Positions 1 through 9,667 are shown, counted from the first letter of the stretch. The stretch is DNA of 64,000 nucleotides from CAZOZZ01 sp965262425 (GCA_965262425.1 OZ253536.1:4836001-4900000), one strand, 5' to 3'. The notes: generated by a model from the sequence alone, not told the origin. Translations and numbers: made by a program.

Positions 1-185
1 CCGCTTCCGTCCCGGGCCGGATATACAGCGCTCATCGATCCCCACGCTCTGCCCGGGTTCGCCCATCCTTCGACGGTTTGATAAGAGTTGGGGGCATGGT
101 TTTGAGCGCCGATGGCCACCCCAAACGTGGCGATCATCACGATCGTGGCTGTAAGCGTGTAACCGATTCGGACCGCATGTGACAT
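1..185 (-). CDS. NHL-repeat propeller protein, N-terminal part (runs off the window)
   Basis: Reading the minus strand from ATG at 185 gives 61 codons that continue past the window edge. The start MSHAVR, a hydrophobic signal segment ending near GAQN, and the stretch APNSYQTVEGW are nearly the same as in the next gene upstream, so the two are tandem paralogues. A purine-rich GGGAGGAG ribosome binding site lies just before the ATG. By analogy the full protein should be a secreted beta-propeller. The function is unknown. Confidence 0.75.
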   Translation of the reverse strand, partial: MSHAVRIGYTLTATIVMIATFGVAIGAQNHAPNSYQTVEGWANPGRAWGSMSAVYPARDGS

Positions 186-198
186 TCGAAGCTCCTCC

Positions 199-1227
199 CT
201 ACTGTTTAACGTACTTCTTCAGGTCTTCCGGACCCACCTCGGCTCCGTAGATGTTTCCCCTTGCATCTACAGCGACGCCTTCCGCCCCGCTCGTACCCGC
301 TGTATCGGCATCGGTTACCGGGTCCGGAATGAAGGTTGTGACCCAGCCATCCTTGGCGCTTCCGATCCGGATGCCCCGTTTGTATCCGGGGTTACTCCGG
401 GAGTTCGATTCGGAGTCGGCCACGTAGATCATATCGATTTCGTCGATGAAAACACCGCTCGGCCGTCCGAATTGCGTCCAGTACGCGATAAATTCCCCTT
501 CCTGGTCAAAGATCTGGACCCGGCGGTTGTTCCGGTCGCCTACGAACAGGCGGCCCTGGGAATCCATCGCCAGAGCGTGCGGGTCGCTGAACTGGCCTGG
601 CCCGGCCCCGGTCTCCCCGAAAGATTTGATGAATCGTCCGTCGCTTGAGAACTTGACGATGCGGTTGTTGCCGCCGCGCCCGTGCCCATCGGCAACGAAG
701 ATGTCTCCGTTGGGAGCGACCAGGACATCCGACGGTTGATTGAAGGTGTCGGGGCCATCACCGGCGACTCCCGCACGCCCCAACCGCATCAAGACCTCTC
801 CATCCGGGCTGAACTTGAGAACCTGATGGCCTTTCGATCCCTCCCCCCGCGCGTCGGTCACCCAGACGTTGTTGTCCGAATCCACATGCATGCCGTGAGG
901 CCACACGATCATCCCGGCGCCGAAACTCGCCAGGAGTTCGCCTGATGAATCGAACAGGAGGACCGAATCGACATCGTCCCTGTCGACGCAACTGTTCTGA
1001 CCGCATCTTTCGCCGACCCATATGTTGCCACTGCCGTCACGCGCCGGGTACACCGCACTGGTCGACCCCCAGGTCCTGCCAGCGGGAAGTTTTCCCCAGA
1101 CGCCCTGGACGGTGCGATAGGAATTGGGTGCGTTGTTTTGTGCGTACGTGGACATCCCGTAAGCGGCGACCATCGCGACAGCCACCAGCACCGGGCCGAC
1201 CGTGCCGAATCGAACTGCGTGTGACAT
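199..1227 (-). CDS. Secreted NHL-repeat six-bladed beta-propeller protein
   Basis: A protein of 342 residues from ATG at 1227. This start is preferred to the GTG/ATG five codons upstream because GGGAGG lies about 8 bases before it and because it gives a standard signal peptide (about residues 1-30, ending at STYAQ). The rest is made of NHL-type blades with repeated patterns such as VLKFSPDGEVLMRLG, IVKFSSDGRFIKSFG and VQIFDQEGEFIAYW, each followed by an 'asp-ser-gln-gly' turn and a 'lle-phe-val-ala-asp' strand. NHL propellers include peptidylamidoglycolate lyases and scaffolds; no catalytic residue set was assigned here. The next gene downstream (1-185) is a close paralogue, 13 bases away, suggesting a recent tandem duplication and co-transcription. 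Confidence 0.85.
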   Translation of the reverse strand: MSHAVRFGTVGPVLVAVAMVAAYGMSTYAQNNAPNSYRTVQGVWGKLPAGRTWGSTSAVYPARDGSGNIWVGERCGQNSCVDRDDVDSVLLFDSSGELLASFGAGMIVWPHGMHVDSDNNVWVTDARGEGSKGHQVLKFSPDGEVLMRLGRAGVAGDGPDTFNQPSDVLVAPNGDIFVADGHGRGGNNRIVKFSSDGRFIKSFGETGAGPGQFSDPHALAMDSQGRLFVGDRNNRRVQIFDQEGEFIAYWTQFGRPSGVFIDEIDMIYVADSESNSRSNPGYKRGIRIGSAKDGWVTTFIPDPVTDADTAGTSGAEGVAVDARGNIYGAEVGPEDLKKYVKQ

Positions 1228-1242
1228 TGGAACCCCTCCCAC

Positions 1243-1456
1243 AGAGAGAAACTACCGTTCGAAGAATGTGCTTGAGCGCCTTATTTATACCCCACGCTCC
1301 GGATATTTGCGAACGATAGCTGAAGGGGCGGGGCCGAAGTATATGGCGTGAAGTTGGGATACTGGAATGTGAAGTTATTCAGGAGCGATCTGAGCTTCAA
1401 CAAGCATGTCCGAAAACGGCCAGCACAGTTCGTCCGAATCCGTTACCTTATGAGCT
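1243..1456. other. Intergenic region before ada-alkA
   Basis: 214 bases between the divergent NHL and ada-alkA genes. It must carry promoters for both. No clear Ada-box type operator or other motif was found. Confidence 0.35.
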
Positions 1457-2771
1457 GTGGAAGCCAGCCTACAACTCGATGGTGAGAGATGTTACCAGGC
1501 GGCCTTGAGCAACGACGCCCGCTTTGACGGCAGGTTCTTCACAGCCGTCAAGACCACGGGCATCTACTGCCGGTCCATCTGTCCTGCGCGGATGCCTTTG
1601 CGCCGGAACATCGAATTTCATCCGACTGCCGCTGCCGCGGAACTGGCCGGGTTCCGCCCGTGCCGCCGCTGCCGGCCCGATGCTTCTCCGGGCACCCCGG
1701 CCTGGGCAGGCACCTCGGCTGTTGTTTCCAGAGCGCTGAGGAAGATCAACGAGGGAGCGCTGGACAGGGAAGGAGTGTCGGAACTCTCCAGCCGGCTGGG
1801 CGTGGGTGAGTGCCATCTCACGAGGCTCTTTGTTCAACACCTGGGTGCAGCTCCCATAGCGATCGCCCAAACCCGGCGTGCTCACTTTGCCAAACGGCTC
1901 ATCGAAGAAACCCGGCTTCCAATGGCCGAAATTGCGTTCAGTTCCGGGTTTCGGAGCATCAGGCGTTTTAACGCGTCCATGAAGAAATGGGGTCTTCCGC
2001 AGAATTTGTGGGTAAAACCGTCTTCCATCGCCGCTTGAGGAGACCACGGTGCTCGCCAAGCCTCAAGGCTTCCCTCGCAAGCTCGGCGGCTGCGCCGGCC
2101 TTGACCCTCGGCTGCGCTCCGCGGTGTCGGCTGGTGTGGGCGATGGGGAACGGGGCCTCCGGCGGGGGCTCCGGGCACCGGGTGTAGGCGTCCGACCGAA
2201 GTGGGTACTGGAATATTCGCCGTCGAACAAAAAAATAAGGTACTTTGTTTCAATTACTTATGTGCGCACAGGCCTTTGGACTGCCCACAAATTCTGCGGA
2301 GGAGGCAAGAAATGTTTTGACCTCACACCGACCGAGCTTCGGCAGAGAGCGCGAGCCAGCGAGATGGGAACTGCGACGCCGGCACGCTTTGTCGTCCGGT
2401 TAGCCTACCGGCCGCCATTTGATTGGCCGGGGTTTCTGAACTTCCTGAGCGTCCGGGCAACGCCCGGCGTTGAGAGCTTCAAAGACGGCGTCTACCGGCG
2501 AACGATCCGGTTTGGATCGGACACGGGTACGATCGGAATCCGGCAATCGGAACAACCCCACACCCTGACGCTCGAGATCGAAGGCGGATTCTCCCGCGAG
2601 CTTCTGCCGATCGTGGAACGGGTTCGGGACCTGTTCGATCTGCGTGCCGATCCTCTCAAAATTGAATCTCATTTAAAACAGAGCCAGCTTCTGGGGGCAT
2701 TGCTCGACGACAGATCGGTTCCTCGTGTGCCCGGCGCGTGGGACGGTTTCGAACTGGCCGTACGCGCCATC
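1457..2771 (+). pseudogene. Ada-AlkA fusion (DNA methylation repair), interrupted and 3'-truncated
   Basis: From GTG at 1457 the protein has an Ada-type zinc domain (Cys38, Cys42, Cys69, Cys72; IYCRSICPARMP and FRPCRRCRP) and an AraC-type helix-turn-helix up to about residue 177 (FRSIRRFNASMKK). The 317-bp element at 1990-2306 splits the gene. After the element the frame resumes as CFDLTPTELRQRA, which is the expected end of the HTH, then an AlkA N-terminal domain (VVRLAYRPPFDWPGFLNFL) and the start of the glycosylase domain (VPGAWDGFELAVRAI). At base 2771 AlkA-like sequence stops abruptly: the helix-hairpin-helix and catalytic Asp are missing. The intact protein would sense methylphosphotriesters and excise alkylated bases. 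As it stands the gene cannot make a working enzyme. Confidence 0.85.
1990..2306 (+). mobile_element. 317-bp MITE-like element, copy 1, with 8-bp target duplication
   Basis: Starts GGGTCT and ends GGAGGC, with the inverted core TCCGCAGAATTTGTGGG at 1996-2012 and its complement at 2284-2300; including the outer six bases the inverted repeats are 23 bp with three mismatches. The direct repeat AAGAAATG occurs at 1982-1989 and 2307-2314, i.e. an 8-bp target site duplication. The interior is GC-rich on the left and AT-rich near the right end, and has no recognisable transposase. It is inserted in the ada-alkA gene. The GG-starting ends and 8-bp duplication would fit mobilisation by an ISL3-type transposase, but this is inference from memory of that family. 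Confidence 0.9.
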
Positions 2772-5131
2772 GCGAACAGCGGGTGTTCAAGTTCTGTTTC
2801 CAGGCCGACCGCTTACGCGCCCTGCGCCGGGAGGTGACGCTTTTCCGCCTGCTCAAAGAAGCCCTGGGTAATCGCGACGATATTGCCCGTGTGCTGGACT
2901 GGCAGTTCGACGAGTCGCCCTATTTTCTGGAGTCGGAATACACCGAAGGCGGAAGCCTCGTTGATTGGTCCGTAGAACAGGGCGGACTCGCCGAGATATC
3001 GTTAGACACACGCCTCGAGTTGATTGCCCAGATTGGCGAGGCCCTGGCCGCCGCCCACTCCGTGGGTGTCCTTCACAAGGACATCAAGCCGGCCAACATC
3101 CTCATCGCGACCGATCGGGACGGGAGCCCCCGGATCCGTCTCGCAGACTTCGGCATCGGTCTGATTCAAGACAAGGGGTTGCTCCTGGAAAAGGGGATCA
3201 CGGCATACGGATTGACTTTGCCCAACAGCGTCAGCACGGGCGGAACGCACCTGTACATGGCGCCGGAACTGGTGGAGGGAAAGGTCGGGACAGTCCAGGC
3301 CGACATCTACGCCCTCGGCGTGATGCTCTATCAGATTGTTGTCGGCGATTTCAAGCGGGCCCTGGCGCCGGGATGGGAGCGCGATGTCGAAGACGAGCTG
3401 CTTCGTGAGGGTATCGCAGCTCTGGTTGAGCGATCCCCCGAGCGTCGTCCTCAGAGCGCCGCCGAAATCGCCGAGCCCCTGCGGAACCTGGAAGAGCACC
3501 GGACACAGCTCGAAGCCGAGCGGCAACGGCAGGCCGAGACCGAGGCCACGCGAGTAGCACTGGAAAAGGCCCAGCGCCGGCGACGGGTCTTTGGGATGAT
3601 CGCGACGGCGGCCAGCGTCGTTCTACTGGTCGTGTCCATTCTCGCGATCCAGGCCGTCCGGGCACGGGAAGATGCGGACCTGAGGCGGGGGCAGGCCGAG
3701 AACCTGATTGATTTCATGGTTGGAGATTTGCGGGAGAAGCTGGCACCTATTGGACGTCTCGACGTTCTGGACGATGTCGGGGACGAGGCGATGGCGTATT
3801 TCGCGTCGCTACCCGCCGATGAGGTCGACGACGACGAGTTGTTCCGTCGCTTGAAGACGTTGAATGATATCGGCGATGTTCGGATACGCCAGGGGAACCT
3901 GGAGGCGGCAACAGTAGCATTTGAGGAGTCCCTGACACTGGCCGGGGAACTGGTCGCGCGCGATCCCGAGAATGGCGAGTGGCAGGTGGGTCTCGGTGCC
4001 GCTCACTTCTGGGTTGGAGAAGCCCTTCGCCGGCAAGGGGATCTGGATGGAGACTTGCGGCACCTTCGCGCCTACTTGGAAATTTCAGAAGCGCTTGTCG
4101 AGAAAGACCCGACCAATCTGGACTGGCAGCTCGAATTGGGATACGCACACGGGAACATCGGAACGATCCTGGACACGCAGGGGAATCTGGAAGGGGCGCT
4201 TCCGGCGCTTCGCAAGTCTCTCGCTGTCTTGGAAAACCTGGTTGCCCGGGACCGGAAAAACACTCTCTGGCAATGGGAACTCGCCCTGGCACACAGCAAG
4301 GTAGCAACGACGCTGGACAGAATAGGAGATCTCGCTGGGGCATTGGAGGGCCATCGAGTTGCGCTGACGATCAGACAAGCCCTAGGACAGTCCGATCTCG
4401 ACAACACACGTTGGCAGAACAGTCTCGCCGTTAGCCACAGTCGCGTGGGCTCCCTGTTGGAAGACATGGGAGACTTAGAAGGGGCGATCGAGCATTTTCA
4501 CGCTTTTCTGATGATTGAGGAAAAACTGGTCGCGCACGATCCGACCAACACGGGATGGCAGCGGTCACTGGCAGTCGCGGCAGGCAGGGTGGGCAATGTG
4601 GCCGAGGTGCTCGGCGATCTGGACCTGGCTGGTCAACACCATCAAGACCGATTGCGCATCGTGGAAGCGCTCGTCGAGACGGATCCGAAGCGATCGGACT
4701 GGTCAGCAGATCTGGCGGACTCGCATCTCTATCTTTGCCGATTTAGTCTCGCGAAGGGACAGCCAGGTAAGGCGCTCGAGGAAGCGCGCGCGGCGCTGGA
4801 GATCCTGGAAGAGTTGGTCCATGACAATCCAGACGATCGAGATTCGACCTCGAGGTTGACTGAAACCCACACACTCCTCGGCAACGTCTGGGCGGCGATG
4901 GGTGATGCCGAAAAATCACGCGCCTCATGGAGCCGCGCTGTAGAAATCATCGAGCCCCTGGCGCGGGACTCGAGCGACAGACGATTACTTGATCCCTGGG
5001 CCCGAGCTTTGACTCATCTTGGCCGAATCCGGGAGGCCACACCCGTGGTCGAGAAGCTGGAGTCGATGGGTTACAGGGAACGAACTTTTGTCGAACTCTG
5101 GCAAGAGAAACGAACGGTGGCGAGCAGCTAG
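2738..5131 (+). CDS. Serine/threonine protein kinase with TPR repeats, 5'-truncated
   Basis: Hanks-type kinase: ATP-binding Lys18 (RVFKF), alpha-C Glu32, catalytic loop LHKDIKPAN (Asp115, Asn120), DFG at 137-139, APE at 175-177. A basic/Gln-Glu-rich linker leads to one membrane helix (about 284-306), and then a C-terminal region of tetratricopeptide-like repeats with a period near 51 residues (DPxNxxWQ..LA..H...G..L...GDL.GAL). The glycine-rich loop of the N-lobe is missing: kinase-like sequence begins only at about base 2772, right where alkA similarity ends. The ORF start at 2738 (GTG) is an accidental in-frame extension into alkA. So the gene is probably a 5'-truncated remnant. If translated it would be a membrane kinase with cytoplasmic catalytic domain and extracytoplasmic TPRs. 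It is followed 83 bases on by a small beta-rich protein. Confidence 0.85.
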   Translation: MGRFRTGRTRHREQRVFKFCFQADRLRALRREVTLFRLLKEALGNRDDIARVLDWQFDESPYFLESEYTEGGSLVDWSVEQGGLAEISLDTRLELIAQIGEALAAAHSVGVLHKDIKPANILIATDRDGSPRIRLADFGIGLIQDKGLLLEKGITAYGLTLPNSVSTGGTHLYMAPELVEGKVGTVQADIYALGVMLYQIVVGDFKRALAPGWERDVEDELLREGIAALVERSPERRPQSAAEIAEPLRNLEEHRTQLEAERQRQAETEATRVALEKAQRRRRVFGMIATAASVVLLVVSILAIQAVRAREDADLRRGQAENLIDFMVGDLREKLAPIGRLDVLDDVGDEAMAYFASLPADEVDDDELFRRLKTLNDIGDVRIRQGNLEAATVAFEESLTLAGELVARDPENGEWQVGLGAAHFWVGEALRRQGDLDGDLRHLRAYLEISEALVEKDPTNLDWQLELGYAHGNIGTILDTQGNLEGALPALRKSLAVLENLVARDRKNTLWQWELALAHSKVATTLDRIGDLAGALEGHRVALTIRQALGQSDLDNTRWQNSLAVSHSRVGSLLEDMGDLEGAIEHFHAFLMIEEKLVAHDPTNTGWQRSLAVAAGRVGNVAEVLGDLDLAGQHHQDRLRIVEALVETDPKRSDWSADLADSHLYLCRFSLAKGQPGKALEEARAALEILEELVHDNPDDRDSTSRLTETHTLLGNVWAAMGDAEKSRASWSRAVEIIEPLARDSSDRRLLDPWARALTHLGRIREATPVVEKLESMGYRERTFVELWQEKRTVASS

Positions 5132-5214
5132 GCGGTTCAGGTCGACCCCCGTCTCGAAGTCTCCCGCCATCTGAATGTCTTTAGATAAAGAATCACTCAA
5201 AAGGAGGTTTCCAA

Positions 5215-5586
5215 ATGTCTTCACAAGCACCTGGACAGGATCAACCAAAGAAGGATCAGGAGGTTACGGTCAGTGGATCACCAGGGAGTTGGACGGCGGA
5301 TCCAGATCCTGCAGAAATGTTATATGGCGCGCAGGATTCAATCACATGGAAACTGCAAGCGGAAGGATATAAATTCCACGCGACAAAAGGGATCCAATTC
5401 ACAACGGCCGGGTGGACGGGCAGCATACCGAGCCCGGTCGCAGATTCGAAGGGTAAACAATACTCCTGTACTGATGACAACGACGTAACCGAGGCAACGA
5501 CGTTCAAGTACAAGATAAAAATAGTGGGAAACGACGGGAAAGAATATGATTTCGACCCGTCCATCGAAGACGAGCCGGAAAAATAG
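5215..5586 (+). CDS. Small hypothetical beta-rich protein (123 aa)
   Basis: ATG at 5215 is preceded by a strong ribosome binding site (AAAAGGAGG, 8 bases upstream). The protein has no signal peptide or membrane segment, is acidic at its C-terminus and alternates short beta-like stretches (SITWKLQAEGYKFHA, TTFKYKIKIVG). It ends DGKEYDFDPSIEDEP, which resembles the C-terminal 'DP...EP' pattern of small Ig-like proteins I recall from bacterial gene clusters with kinases or CHAT proteins; that link is tentative. It lies just after the TPR kinase in the same direction and probably belonged to its operon. Function unknown. Confidence 0.7.
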   Translation: MSSQAPGQDQPKKDQEVTVSGSPGSWTADPDPAEMLYGAQDSITWKLQAEGYKFHATKGIQFTTAGWTGSIPSPVADSKGKQYSCTDDNDVTEATTFKYKIKIVGNDGKEYDFDPSIEDEPEK

Positions 5587-6378
5587 GACACGTTCCGCCG
5601 AATTCGGAATCCGTAGGGAATTCGCGTAGCTGCGCTTGCGCAGAAAACGCCGTAAAGCCCAACACTGTGCCTTGGGCGGGCTTACGCACAGCTGAGCGTC
5701 GACCCGCAACGTAATCAAAACGCTGGCGCTGAACGGCCTCGTCGACGGCACCATGCTGTTCGACAGGCTCGACGAGGACGGGCGGGGGGGCGCCGAGGGA
5801 AATGCCGGGTGCGACGAAACCTCCTTTCGCGATTCCACCGCCCGAGATCGACAAAAGGATGGCTTCCTTGCTTGAGTGACATGTCCGAACGCATCGCTTC
5901 CGCCCAGCGCCCATCACGTCATCGGCTTATTTCCTGCGAGTTCGGCGTAATTCAGATCGGCCACTCTTGGATTGTGTTAGTTTCGGTTGCTTCCTGGTTT
6001 CGAGCAGTATAAAAACAACGGGATCCGCAATCTACAGTGTGCGTGCGACTGAAACGATTGCCGTCTGATTGTCCATTGACCCCGTTAGAGATGGACCGTG
6101 AACTGGAAAAAGGGCAAGTGGCAAGAGGTTTTGAATGTCGATTTCCAGTGACAGGCAGAACCACGCGGTCATCAAGACGCACGGCCGGAAGCGCGCAAGC
6201 CAGGAAGGCCACTGGGCCGAGGATCGGCATCACCGCCAGAAAGACATGGGATACCAGACCGAGCAGGGAGGCCCCATGCCCGGGATCAGCGTATTCCACC
6301 GAAACGAAAACGGACGCGGAGTCGAGACACAGGGCTGATCTTCCGATGCGGTCTTCTTCCCCCCCTACTCGTATTCTG
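5587..6378. other. Gene-poor stretch of about 790 bases
   Basis: No reading frame here has a convincing start, ribosome binding site or recognisable family. Short open frames on both strands (for example 6037-6396 plus) have skewed composition typical of chance. I see no clear hairpin followed by a T run, and no repeat shared with the rest of the window. It may hold eroded sequence between the kinase unit and the FecR/CHAT unit. Confidence 0.5.
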
Positions 6379-7281
6379 CTAACGGTCGTCTTTTAGGCGC
6401 TTCATCGCTTCATCCGCGGCGGCGATCAGCCCGGCGTTCCAGTAGAGCCAGGCCATCCGGCCAAGGATCCGTTTGTCCGGCGGGCCGCCGGAAAGCATCG
6501 CCCGGAGTTCCGCAGCAGCTTCGGCGTAGTAGCCCGAACTCTCCAGTTCCATCGCCCGCAGCAGGCGGAACGGATCATCGGCGCCTGATTCGGTAGGGGG
6601 GGTCGGGCCAGGCTCCACCAGGAACAGGGCATTCTGGAATCCGGTCGTCCGGGCTCCCGCTTGCCCTCGCAGCTCCCACAGGTAACTGCCTTCTTCGAGC
6701 GGCGGGCGCGTGTCGGGGTAGGGAGCGCTTAATTCGGTCGTTTCATATTCCCAGAGCTTCTCGCCCACGAGGTTGCTCAAAGTCAGGTGGAACGTTTCGG
6801 CGCCCTCCAGTTTGGCCCATCGGAATGTCGGTCGGACTACGGATACCTTGCCGCCCAGGTAGAGCGGGATCGGCGCATAACCCCTCACGCGCAGGCCACC
6901 AATATGTTCCAGGCTTTCCTCTCCAAGGGCAACCTCGGGAAGCGCACATCCGCGAGCCGCCTTCAGGGTCGGCGGCGGGCCGGCCGCAACCTCAAACTCG
7001 GACGCTCCAAGCACGGCGATCGTATCGCTTGGCACGGTGATCATCTGCTGGGTCGGGCAGTAAATGAGCGTCACCTGTCCCGTCCCGGTGATCAGCCGGT
7101 CCCCGGCCAACAACAGATCTCCCAGCATTGGAGGAGTTCGGGAGTTGTCTCTTTCGACCTCGACCGGCCCTTCGGTCAGGAGGACCATCCCCACCGGGGT
7201 GTTGTCCGACTGGTAGGCGAACAACGTCGAAGACTGGAGGAGGTACGCGATCGTGACGATAAGGATGCGGAACGAGATCAT
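6379..7281 (-). CDS. Secreted FecR-like protein
   Basis: A 300-residue protein from ATG at 7281, chosen because it starts a signal peptide (MISFRILIVTIAYLLQSSTLFA) and has a GAAGGGA ribosome binding site; the longer upstream extension is low-complexity. A FecR-type segment follows (GMVLLTEGPVEVERD... LGDLLLAGDRLITG), the form often seen in bacterial periplasmic proteins that are not sensors. The middle (RPTFRWAKLEGAETFHLTL) is an Ig-like 'domain framed by load' pattern, and the C-terminus is helical, TPR-like (SSGYYAEAAAELRAML). It is divergent from the CHAT gene with 97 bases between them, so the two probably share a promoter region and a function. Confidence 0.75.
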   Translation of the reverse strand: MISFRILIVTIAYLLQSSTLFAYQSDNTPVGMVLLTEGPVEVERDNSRTPPMLGDLLLAGDRLITGTGQVTLIYCPTQQMITVPSDTIAVLGASEFEVAAGPPPTLKAARGCALPEVALGEESLEHIGGLRVRGYAPIPLYLGGKVSVVRPTFRWAKLEGAETFHLTLSNLVGEKLWEYETTELSAPYPDTRPPLEEGSYLWELRGQAGARTTGFQNALFLVEPGPTPPTESGADDPFRLLRAMELESSGYYAEAAAELRAMLSGGPPDKRILGRMAWLYWNAGLIAAADEAMKRLKDDR

Positions 7282-7378
7282 TTTGTTATTTTCCCTTCGG
7301 AGCGCGATGAGGTCCAGCAACTTGTTGTTTCCCGAGATCCTGTTAGGATTGTTCGACGTGCTTCGAAAACGACGGCCC
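7282..7378. promoter_or_regulatory. Divergent promoter region, FecR-like gene / TPR-CHAT gene
   Basis: Ninety-seven bases separate the two divergent start codons (7281 minus, 7379 plus). The AT content is above the surroundings, but I could not pick out convincing -35/-10 pairs, so only the location is supported. Confidence 0.4.
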
Positions 7379-9600
7379 ATGCACTCCAGATCGTACCTTT
7401 GCCGCGTACTGGCTCCCTTTTTCTTGAGCCTCGCACTCGGGGGTTCTCCCTCCCGAGCCCAGGTGGCCTCGCCTGACACCACCGCCGAGGCAGCCCGCAT
7501 CGCTTACGAGCGCGGGGCGTTTGACACGGCTATCTCCGGATGGCTGGACGCCGCACGGGGGTTCGGACTCTCCGGCCGGACTGACGCCGAGATCGACATG
7601 TTGGTCCGGGCAGCAGAGGCTTATCAGAACATCGGGCTCTTTACCGAAGCGCTGAGCACGTTGGACGCCGCGCGAGATCTGAATCGAGAGGCTCCGAACC
7701 CGGCACGAGTGAAGATACTCGGAACCGCGGGCAGCATCTACCTCGCCGAGGGATCGAACCGGCAGGCCGAAGAAGCCCTCACGGCTGCGTCCGATCTTGC
7801 GCGACGGCTGGGAGACGAACCCCTGTCGGCATTCATCGAGAATAACCGCGGCAAGCTGTTTGCCGCGCGCGCGGAATACGACGACGCCATCGCATCTTAT
7901 CAGGACAGCGCCCGCGTTGCCCGGAACAACCTATTACCCGTGCTGGCCGCCCGGGCTCTCAGCAACGCCGCGACGCTGGCATGCCGGACTGGGCTCCTCG
8001 GCGAGTGTGCGGATTTTCAGCTCGAGGCGTTGGAAGTGGTGGGAACGCTCGGCGACTCTCACGCCAAGGCACAACTGCTCGTGTCGCTCGGGCTTCACTA
8101 CGCGCCGCTCGTCGAAGGGTTTTCCGATCGGCGGAGCGAGTTGTTGCTTCGCTCTTACGGGGCGTTCACGGAAGCGGCGGACATGGCCGAAGCGATCGGA
8201 GACCATCGCGCCGCGTCCTACGCGCTGGGCGGCCTTGGCGGGCTGTACGAAATCGAGGGCCGTCCCGAGGAAGCTCTCGAGCTGACACGCCGCGCTCTGT
8301 CCTACGCCCAGCGGATCAATGCCCCCGAATCGCTGTACCGGTGGCAGTGGCAGGCCGGGCGCCTGCTTCGCGCCCTTGGGGAGAACGACCAGGCGATCGA
8401 ATCTTACCGGGCCTCGATCGTCACGCTGCAGTCCATCCGCCAGGAGGCGCCCGAAGCCTATGCCACGACGGCCACGTCCTTCCGGGAGTCGGCCGGGCGC
8501 GCCTATTTCGAGATGATCGACCTGCTGCTGGAACGCGCGGCCTCAATACCGGACGGAGAGGACGCGTCGCCGTATCTCGCTGAGGCACGCGAGATCGTCG
8601 AGCTCTTCAAGCTCGCCGAACTGAGAGATTACTTCCGCGACGACTGCGTCGACACATACCTGGCGCGGGAAACCGGCTCGACGATGTAGCCGCCGACGCG
8701 GCAATCATCTATCCGATCATCCTTCCGGATCGCCTGGAGCTACTATTGGGGATTGGCTCGACGTTGAGCCGAATCACGGTACCCGTTCGCGAAGAAGCCC
8801 TGACGAACCTGGTCCGTATCTTTCGTCTCCTGTTGGAGGGTCGAACGCCGAATGCGTACCTCGCTCCGGCACAGCAGCTTTATGAGTGGTTGATTCGTCC
8901 GCTCGAGCCCCAGTTGGAGTCGGCCGGTGTCGAAACCCTCGTGTTCGTCCCGGACGGCCCGCTACGGACGATACCTATGGCAGCCCTCCACGACGGGACG
9001 GAATTCGTGATTGCGAAGTACGCGGTGGCGGTCACGCCTAGCCTGAGCCTGTCCGATCCCCGACCGATGGAACGCGAAAACATCTCGGTTCTGACCGTCG
9101 GCTTGACTGAAGCGGTTCAGAACTTCGCCGCACTGCCGAGTGTCGCCGCCGAAGTCGAGGCGATCTCGGAACTCTACCCCGGGACTTCACTGCTCGATGA
9201 ACGCTTCGTGGTCGACAACGTGGAACGGGAGCTGGTGGAAACAGAGTTCAGTATCGTCCACGTGGCCTCCCACGCGGCGTTTGCCGGCAACCCCGAAGAT
9301 TCGTTCCTGCTGACTTATGACGATCGTTTGACCCTCGACGATCTGGGAGATCTTCTCGGGCGGTTCCGACTCCGCGAGAACCCGATCGAGTTGCTGACGC
9401 TGAGCGCGTGCCAGTCCGCATCGGGTGACGATCGCGCCGCGCTCGGCCTCGCCGGCGTGGCGGTGAAGGCCGGCGCCAAGAGTGCACTGGCCACGCTGTG
9501 GCAGATCAGCGATGAGGCGACCTCCGAGCTCATCGCACGCTTCTACCGGGAACTCGGGGACCCGTCCGGAACGAAAGCGAAGGCACTGCGACAGCCCTCT
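7379..9600 (+). pseudogene. TPR-CHAT protease-like protein, frameshifted and cut by IS3
   Basis: Starts at ATG 7379 with a signal peptide (FFLSLALGGSPSRAQ). Residues after that form TPR-like helices (YERGAFDTAISGWLDAA and further repeats). The first frame stops at 8689. The correct continuation, LDDVAADAAIIYPIILPDRL, is in another frame from about base 8677, so one base appears lost around 8673. The second part is a CHAT domain, a caspase-like cysteine protease fold: catalytic His at 9271-9273 (HVASHAAF) and Cys at 9409-9411 (LSACQSA) are both present. The frame runs KAKALRQ and is then broken at about 9600 by the IS3 element; the missing C-terminus is found beyond it at 11194-11287. Neighbours (FecR-like, TpsA, TpsB) suggest a surface or secretion module. 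Confidence 0.85.
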
Positions 9601-9667
9601 GTGCCAACATGGGTGAGACACTTGCTTGAACGTTAATTAGAGTGCAGGGCGGGAAGGAAGATAACCT

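Noticed and set aside
2049..2837. Coding frames inside the 317-bp element (for example MLAKPQGFPRKLGG...)
   Set aside because: They recur in all copies only because the copies are identical; no ribosome binding site or known family, and the frames run into different flanking genes.
6037..6396. Possible small gene in the 5587-6378 gap
   Set aside because: No ribosome binding site, odd composition and it overlaps the end of the FecR-like gene.
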